Shown here: one piece after another, positions 57,741 through 64,000 of the stretch | How the letters are laid out: each line of letters begins with the position of its first letter | Numbering within the stretch: position 1 is the stretch's first letter | Assembly (NCBI GenBank): GCA_034509755.1 | Contig: CM067556.1 | Coordinates: forward strand, 38,486,045 to 38,550,044 | DNA: 64,000 nucleotides | Reading direction: 5' to 3' | From: Anisodus tanguticus | Lineage: Eukaryota; Streptophyta; Magnoliopsida; Solanales; Solanaceae | Program-made: the position numbers and the translations under genes | Notes under the pieces: generated by a model | Databases searched by the model: none | What the model saw: only the letters and a program-made list of their open reading frames with translations | What the model was told of the DNA's origin: nothing

Positions 57741-58670
57741 AATATGTTATTTTGGATTCCTTATTGGTCTTATGATAGTCGATACATGTAGTCACATGGC
57801 TATAGTCAGAGGGAAACAACGTAAGGTCACTCTGACCCTGTTGTACTGGTCTTCTGATTCATTCATGCATTATATATATGTATCTATTTTATGACATTGA
57901 GTTGCGCTATACTCGGCCGGGTACGATACTTATATGTGCACACCACTGCAGTTAGGTACGTTATGATGATATCCACCCTAGAGAGCGGCATGATGAAGAT
58001 ATTTCCCAATAGTACGACCTATATATGTGTGTATGATTATGTTTATAATAGAGAGCATGCATATCATATGCCCTTAGTGACATTCAGTGTTACAAGTTGT
58101 TTCTTCCTTATCCTTATTTACATTACTGTATCCATTTATGCTTTCTTGCCTTACATATTTAGTACATTGTTTGTACTGACGTCCCTTGCTAGGGTGCTGC
58201 ATTTCATGCCTACAGGTTCAGGTAAATGAAGTGACACCCACTTTCGGTAGGATCTCAGCTCAACAGTGGTGTCAGAGCTCTCCACTTATTCCGGAGGTGC
58301 TAGTCTGAGTTGATATGGTTTTTATGTATATATTTATGGGTATGGCGGGACCCTATCCCGACCTGATGATGTTCATGTACTCTTTAGAGGCTTGTAGATA
58401 GTTGCCCTATATGTAGAAGTCACGTATGGCCTTGCCGGTCTTTCTGTTAACCAGTTGATGTATATTGTGCCCTTATCGGCCTTCTTCGTATATATACATA
58501 TGTTTTTGGGATTTTATGATTCTACAAGTTAATATGTCTTAATCATCTTCTAAGGGTCATTCTGGGGCCTTGTTGGCCCAAGTACATTTGTATCCATAGT
58601 ATGGAGGACACGTGGTAGGCTCAGACCATTAGGGCATCGGGTGCCCCCCCTTCGGGTTGGTGGTGTGACA
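57741..58670 (+). repeat. truncated 3' LTR of element B
   Basis: Matches the 5' LTR from about 53445 onward (ttggattccttattggtctta...) to the end ggtgtgaca. It has a small extra stretch (acatgtagtcacatggctat) near 57783-57802. Block cgggaccctatcccgacc at 58346-58363. Confidence 0.88.
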
Positions 58671-58675
58671 ATTTG
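58671..58675. repeat. element B target duplication, right copy
   Basis: atttg, matching 52047-52051. Confidence 0.92.
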
Positions 58676-59847
58676 ATCCTCATTTCTCAAACAAGACCAA
58701 TCAGACAAGTTTAATAAATCTTCGGGGTCAAAAGGGTAGGCATAGGCTTTAGGGACACTAAAAAACATGTATGTCAAGGAATCTAGTAGTTTCACTATGG
58801 CATAACTAAAAGATATTGCAAAAGCACTACTCACCTTGGCTTTGGAAAGCACTACAAGACATGCACTCTCAAAACAACTATATATCTATGAATACCCCTC
58901 CCAACATGAAATGCACCCTCATTATAAGCATGAGTGTCATCATAAGCATTCAAGTAATAGAGGAAAGTGCCCCTTAATGTTACATCAAGTACAAAATCCT
59001 TAGAGAACAAATATGCCTCCTTACACCAATGTGAGACCTCACAATAAAATAATTAAATAAGGAAAGTATCTACCGAAAAAATATCACCAATATAACCCAA
59101 GTCATCACATTCACTCATAACATTAAAGTCAAACTCAAGTATTGACATATGGATATTCAAAGATGGTAACATACTCTTATCACCAAGATAACTCTCCTCA
59201 CTAGCATTTTCATCAAAGAATAAATTAGATCCATAGAGGTCACTTGAATCAAGCCTGGCATGCATATCATTATCATAGATGGGTGGAGAAACATACAAAG
59301 GCTCACAATTAAGTTCATTTGAGGTTGGGTAATGACTAGTCATATTCCTCAAACAATCAAGTCAATTTTCTACTCAACTATAGATGCCTCTTCTTCTGAC
59401 ACTGTAAGAACATCAAAACATTCTACCCCTACGATTGAATTAAAATCCCACAAGATGAGGATTTCGTCTAAGGGAATGGTGTCAACCTCACATAGTGGGT
59501 TCCCATAGATCTTGTATCCCCCAAAATGGCTATATTTCCCACATTACCATTCAAGCCACTATGCGCATCATCATCAATATTCATGTCATCATAAAATAAT
59601 TCATTATCTTTAAAGACAACACACTCAACCAATGATCACGATTTGAAACATGGAAGACCTATATTCTCAACATGAACACATTTCTCATTATATGCAAACA
59701 AGTAGTAAGGAAAAGTGTCACTTAGAATGGATTCATCTAGGTGACCTCATATGTAGCATTTCTATTAGGTTCAAGGACACAAGCAAGAATACTACAAGGA
59801 TTTGGAACACTCAAGAAGGAAGTAAAAATTTGGAAACAAGCATCATG
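58676..59847 (-). pseudogene. interior of element H, unrecognised open frames
   Basis: Continuation of the DNA interrupted by element B. On the minus strand a 99-codon frame (59352-59053) is acidic and rich in Asp, Ser and Leu (SSDLYGSNLFFDENASEESY, SECDDLGYIGDIFSVDTFLI). Further blocks downstream, near 58850-58690, read VSSAFAISFSYAIVKLLDSL and LNLSDWSCLRNEDQ, in shorter frames. I recognise no enzyme family. The repeated codon-like pattern across several frames suggests a decayed retroelement interior (spacer or extra frame) rather than a host gene. It ends where a minus LTR begins at 59848. Confidence 0.35.
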
Positions 59848-61709
59848 TCACACCCCAACCTAGGGAGGTGTGGCTGACACCCCGTGCCTTTCTATGACTA
59901 AGCGAACCCAGTTGTAACTCGAATGATCTATATCTTGAAAGACAAACTAGGCCAAGAAGGCCAATATGTAAGCTTAACATCGCAACTTTGGCCGAAAAGC
60001 CCATATGCTAAGGTATCTACGAATAATAGTCATCTCGACTTAAATGAAATTATCTCAATATACATACATATCAAGATTGCTAACAAGGACTACATATGTC
60101 TCTGCAAATAGAAAAATCCTAAATAGTATATATACAAGGGCCGATAAGGACGCCATGCTGACACTATTATAACTACATGACACGTCTACAAGCCTCTAAA
60201 GAGTGATACCTGTATCATAGTTGGGACAGGGTCCCGACTTACCTATAGTTTGTATATACACAAAAATCTAGACCTGGTAACTCCGAATGACCTGGAGCTT
60301 ATCACACATGCTGGTACTCGGCAAATCTATTGAGGAGGTCCTTCCTACATCTATTAGGACATGCAAACATGAAATGCAGTGCCCCTAGTGAAGGGACGTC
60401 AGTACGAAATAATGTACTGAGTATTTAAGATAACTGAAATAAATGAAACTGAATTATATAGCATACTAAATATAAACTAAAGAGTCAATAGAAGTCTGGA
60501 GGCATACTTACCTGTCTCAGACTCCTAAACTATACAAACTATATAGTCTCATATAAAGCGCCTAATAGGTGTGAATATCCCTGAAGGAAACTTTATAGCC
60601 TCGAAGGCAACTAACATAGCCCTGAAGGCAACTAACATAGCCCCGAAGGAAAATGAATAGCCCTGAAGATAAGTGCCCATTTTATATAGCCCCGAAGGAA
60701 AGTAAATATCCCCGAAGGCAACAAAATATGTAATAGTATAGCGTCATAGGCAAAAATGTAAATCTATACATTTTATAATCAAGTTCTCTATCATATTAAA
60801 TGTATATCTAGTCATTAGCAACTATTGTTCATTCCAGACAAGGGAGAATCTTTATGAATGTGGCATGATAACCCAGATATGATCTCTATGATTAGCACAT
60901 CTTTGTGCGAATAATTAGGAGTACTGAAATGAGGAAATGATGTCAAAAATGGGAGGAAGGGATAGCCTCACATTACTTGATAATGAACTTTTGATGCGGA
61001 AAATAGACCAACCTTCTCCACAACTTAGTCTACAACAAGAGACAACACTAGAGTTAACAAGAAGAATATCAAAACTAGCCGACTAGCGGCATACGATGCT
61101 CTAACATCGATTGCATGGTGTCAATCCCAAGCCTATCCTATTTCTATCCCTTAAACCATCAACAATACATATCATCTATATATATATATATATATATCTC
61201 CAGTAACATAACTACTATAAGAGCAACCACCAACATATTCTTGAACAACTTAACAATCGAGTTCTCGACTCTAGATAGTCATTCCATATGATTATCAACA
61301 CTACAACCTTCCTAAATATTTACATAGGCTTAAACACAAGTAAAATAAGATATGTATTACCTTAGATGATAGTAACCAGCCTTTACAACACCTTATTTCA
61401 GTGAAAGGAAAATTCTGAATAGCAACAAGGCGAAAGAAGCGAGTCTCGCTAGTACTACAAATTTCCCGAGGGGAGAATCACCTTGAAACCTCTTGGTTTT
61501 ACGCCTAGGTAAGTGAGAAACCCCTGGAAGAGATCTAGAGAGATTTTTTGGTCAAGATTGGGTGAGATAATATGCAAAATCTCCACCGCTTGGAACTTAC
61601 ATAGAAGATTCCCCACCGCCTCCAATATGCGGTGGTTTCTATGCCGCACAACCTGATATACGGCCACATGTCCCACCACACATGGTGGAAAAAACATCAT
61701 AAAGAAGAA
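59848..61709 (-). repeat. minus-strand Del-like LTR, truncated at its 5' end
   Basis: Starts tgtcaccc-type (tgtcacaccccaacc) at about 59848. It contains gggacagggtcccgactt (60223-60240), cgtactgacgtcccttc in sense near 60401, a repeat array (60577-60730) and a (TA)n run (61177-61197). The promoter region near 61620-61690 has cggtggtttctatgccg and ccaccacacatggtgg dyads. The expected gtgtaaca end is missing; about 200 bp is lost at 61709. It is the same family as the solo LTR at 29199-32108. Confidence 0.75.
60577..60730 (-). repeat. gccttcggggcta repeats, minus strand
   Basis: Six to eight irregular copies of a core that in sense reads (t)tgccttcggggctat, spaced 20-35 bp. They are homologous to the 27-bp array in the solo LTR (31020-31330) but more diverged and less regular. 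Confidence 0.75.
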
Positions 61710-61750
61710 TGTTACATCCTGTATTTTCATACGTTAAGTTGTGTCATAAG
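61710..61750 (+). repeat. short LTR 5'-end fragment
   Basis: tgttacatcctgtattttcatacg resembles the first 40 bases of the element C LTR (tgttacacctcatatttttgtgcg). It is cut off at 61751 by another LTR start. Confidence 0.45.
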
Positions 61751-63217
61751 TGTTACACCCCTTATTTGTAGGCTATGTTTTGAACCACCCAACATTTGTA
61801 AGTAGACCTAAGCCTTGGGGAACTTTGACCATATTCAAGTATGTGTATCAAGATACCGATGTATAAAAGGATGAAGTCCCGAAATGATTAATGACATAAA
61901 AGTGTGACAACGATGATTGGAAATTATATATTGTATGCCAAAAGAGGCTATGAACTAGTATTATATCACATGATTATGTCAATGAGTACATGAAGTGTGT
62001 TAAAAATGATTAATATTTAAGCAAAGTTGGGACAAGGAATTAATTACCAATTTTTAGTGGGAGGGAGAGTGCTTAATTACAAATGGAGAGATTAGTGTCA
62101 TGTCCACGTGGGAGCTACTTAATTAATATATGATGATTCAGAATGTGTAAGTGCATTCCACATGGAAATGGTATCATAAACACTAAGTGACTTTTATGTA
62201 TTAAAGTGTAACATCTATACGACACTAGTCATGATTTCAAAGTGGTGGCCCAAGGGGTCGACCCCACTATCAACTAACTGAAATTATTACATTTACATTT
62301 TGTGGATACACTTATATCTTGAAATTATTTGCATAGATATCACCAGCAACATTTTAGCAAGTATGGAAAAAATATATATTTTGTTTCTTCTCAACTTAAA
62401 TTAGAAAAAGCCCCCCTTGAGAAAAATATGAGACACAATGGGTGGAGGTATAGATATCTCTTTGCACTAAAGAAAAATGTGGAGAATGACATAGAGGTTA
62501 TGCCCACATCGGTTTCCTCCGGATGATAGCAAATCGGAGACTTCTTCAAAGTGAAGTAAATTGGAAGAAAAGTAATTCTTGGCATATAAGGTAAGAATTC
62601 TCCTCTCCTAGATATGTTTAAGTTTGTCTAAGCCATAGTTAAATTGTGAAATGGGAAATACAAAATTAATAGAAAGAGATCATATAAGGTGTGTTACTGG
62701 TATATGGGTTGTTTGGTGCTTTTTCTAAGCTATTGTGTGGTTGAATTTGATGTGGTTGTTGTCTTGTATTTTGAACTTGAGGTATGTTAAAGGAATAGGA
62801 GAGATGCGGTCCAATTAATCATAAAATGAGCGTGCCGCTCGATATATAATTCTTGTGTCATTATAGTTAACACTAGTATCTTATACTCCTTGTAGATTGA
62901 AACGTAGAGGAGATTGGTCACCTAAATAAGTAGGAAGTTGACGTTAAATGTATGCAAGGCTAAAACTCCTTTAGAAGGCATGAATTTCAAACATATATCA
63001 ATCTCTAAACGAATTATCAAAGAAGTATCTTAACCATATGTTTCTTTGTCCCTTACTGGGAGTACTTTTCTGTCTTAATATTGTGTCCTGTATAGGTTGG
63101 TTTGTAAGCTAGTTATCTGAACTTTTTATCTCTCATGTACCACCTAGACAGAGCACGTCGAAAAGAGGAAGTTGACCAACTGTCATTCTAAAGAAAGAGG
63201 AGCGTCTTACTAGTTAA
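61751..63217 (+). repeat. partial plus-strand LTR, family of the 8988 LTR
   Basis: Starts tgttacacccctt. It shares, in opposite orientation, the U3 sequence of the 8988-15103 and 16447-28086 LTRs (reverse complement of 'catgtgatatagcactagt' near 61960-61980, and 'gatgaagtcccgaaatgatt' near 61870). It is interrupted at 63218 by another LTR start, and its 3' half lies beyond that insertion or is missing. Confidence 0.65.
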
Positions 63218-64000
63218 TGTTACACCAGTAGTTCTACGCGCGATCAAAAATATAGTTAGTCTATTTGAGCTCCGGCAACTCGAGACCCTTCTCGAGGGTC
63301 ACCTATAACTCAAATAGATATTGAGGAGGTATACGGAAGGTTTGAAGTCAATTGAATTAAAGGAATCATAGCTCGATAAAGTTCAATGAAGATTTGATGA
63401 TACACTAAGTGTTTCACATTGTAGAAGCCATTCCGCCTCGCGGATTAGGCCGCAGATTAAGGCCTTCATTTTCTCACCAGATTAGAACCATCTGCGGTGG
63501 GATATACAACCGTACATGGTGATCTGAAGTGCAGAACCAACTGCAGATGAGAGGCGGTGGAGATACCTATGTAAGATTAAAGACGAGCCAACCCTCTCTT
63601 TATTTCATTTTCGACCTAAGTACCTTCTAAACTCCTCCAAACACTATGCTAGGGTTCTTCCATCATCAAGGAACATTTCCACACTAATTTAAGGGAAAAT
63701 CTCCCTTAAATGATCCATATCATCTTAGATAGCTCTCTAGTAGCAAGGTAGGGTTGAAGATCCTCTTGACACTTGGGATAAAGCTTGTTGTGTAAATTAT
63801 CTAGGATGGTATGAGGTAAAAAATTTAAACTTATTAATGATCTATAAATTCTGTGAGCTTGGTTTATTGAATTGGTAAAGGTAATTCATAAGATACAAGT
63901 TGAACTCCATGAAAAAGTTGTTATGGTTCTTGGATTGTTCTTGGTTGAACTTTAAGATGTTCATGACTAGAAGTTGATAGGTGTAGTAGTAGATATTATG
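63218..64000 (+). repeat. element A-family LTR, 5' part, runs off the window
   Basis: tgttacaccagtagttctacgc matches the start of the element A LTRs (16802 and 24002) and stays alignable to the window end, including the dyad region (63490-63550, accatctgcggt / accgtacatggt) and 'cctctctttatttcattttcgacc'. gttaa (63213-63217) would be its left target pentamer. Whether it is a solo LTR or the 5' LTR of another A-type element cannot be seen here. Confidence 0.85.

Larger units (their letters stand above)
52052..58670 (+). mobile_element. element B: Del-like LTR element with truncated 3' LTR
   Basis: Plus strand, flanked by a perfect atttg duplication, so both outer ends are original. It has a 5' LTR of 2303 bp, primer site, leader hairpin, gag remnant, and about 2.5 kb of interior without identifiable pol. 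The 3' LTR has only its last 930 bp. A deletion therefore removed most of pol, the polypurine tract and the first 1.4 kb of the 3' LTR while leaving the ends. Confidence 0.88.

Noticed and set aside
58550..58852. 100-codon minus-strand frame crossing 58670
   Set aside because: It runs from element H interior into the 3' LTR of element B across the insertion junction; only the part beyond 58676 could be ancestral coding sequence.
1..64000. Endogenous pararetrovirus or other viral insertion
   Set aside because: All RT-bearing units have LTRs with primer sites, or LINE structure with A-tails. No movement-protein, coat-protein or inclusion-body-protein motif was noticed.

Overview
The window looks like plant nuclear heterochromatin, most likely from a Solanaceae genome. 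The clues are Ty3/gypsy chromovirus elements of the Del/Tekay type, with LTRs of about 2.2-2.9 kb, TG...CA ends and an initiator-Met tRNA primer site. There are also L1-type LINEs whose ORF1 carries a DUF4283 domain, and a hAT transposon. The species cannot be fixed from sequence alone. I see no intact host gene, rRNA, tRNA, CRISPR array or organellar DNA. Almost every base that can be assigned belongs to a decayed mobile element, and every coding region found is broken.

Layout. 160-1065: 5' fragment of a LINE (ORF1, DUF4283). 1089-8987: unassigned non-coding DNA split by a complete hAT element (2611-6159, minus strand, perfect 8-bp target duplication). 8988-28086: minus-strand Del-like element reduced to two LTRs and 1.3 kb of interior. 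Its left LTR holds a 3.85-kb LINE (9931-13778) and its right LTR holds a plus-strand Del-like element, A (16802-26243). 28087-36132: a second minus-strand element, D, with gag, protease, RT, RNase H and integrase remnants. It abuts the same central LTR and is interrupted in integrase by a plus-strand solo LTR (29199-32108). 36133-38258: a truncated minus-strand LTR, G. 38259-50491: minus-strand element E (gag and 5' LTR), whose LTR is split by plus-strand element C (40870-49776). 50492-50954: an RT fragment, F. 50960-59847: an unidentified minus-strand element, H, split by plus-strand element B (52052-58670). 59848-64000: three overlapping or abutting LTRs.

Target-site duplications are readable for hAT, LINE, A (4 of 5 bases), the solo LTR, C and B. 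They allow relative dating: C is younger than E, A and the LINE are younger than the 8988-28086 element, the solo LTR is younger than D, and B is younger than H.

The most interesting signal is not a gene. Six independent Del-like elements here carry, in the leader between primer-binding site and gag, a hairpin of about 10 bp with an 8-nt loop containing a self-complementary hexamer. Five have GTGCAC; one has GCGCGC, a double change that keeps self-complementarity. The stems covary. This looks like a retroviral-type dimerisation kissing loop in plant chromoviruses. Two other conserved LTR modules are also described: nested dyads upstream of the TATA box, and a GGGGCCCTGTCCCGACC block in the 3' part of the LTR.
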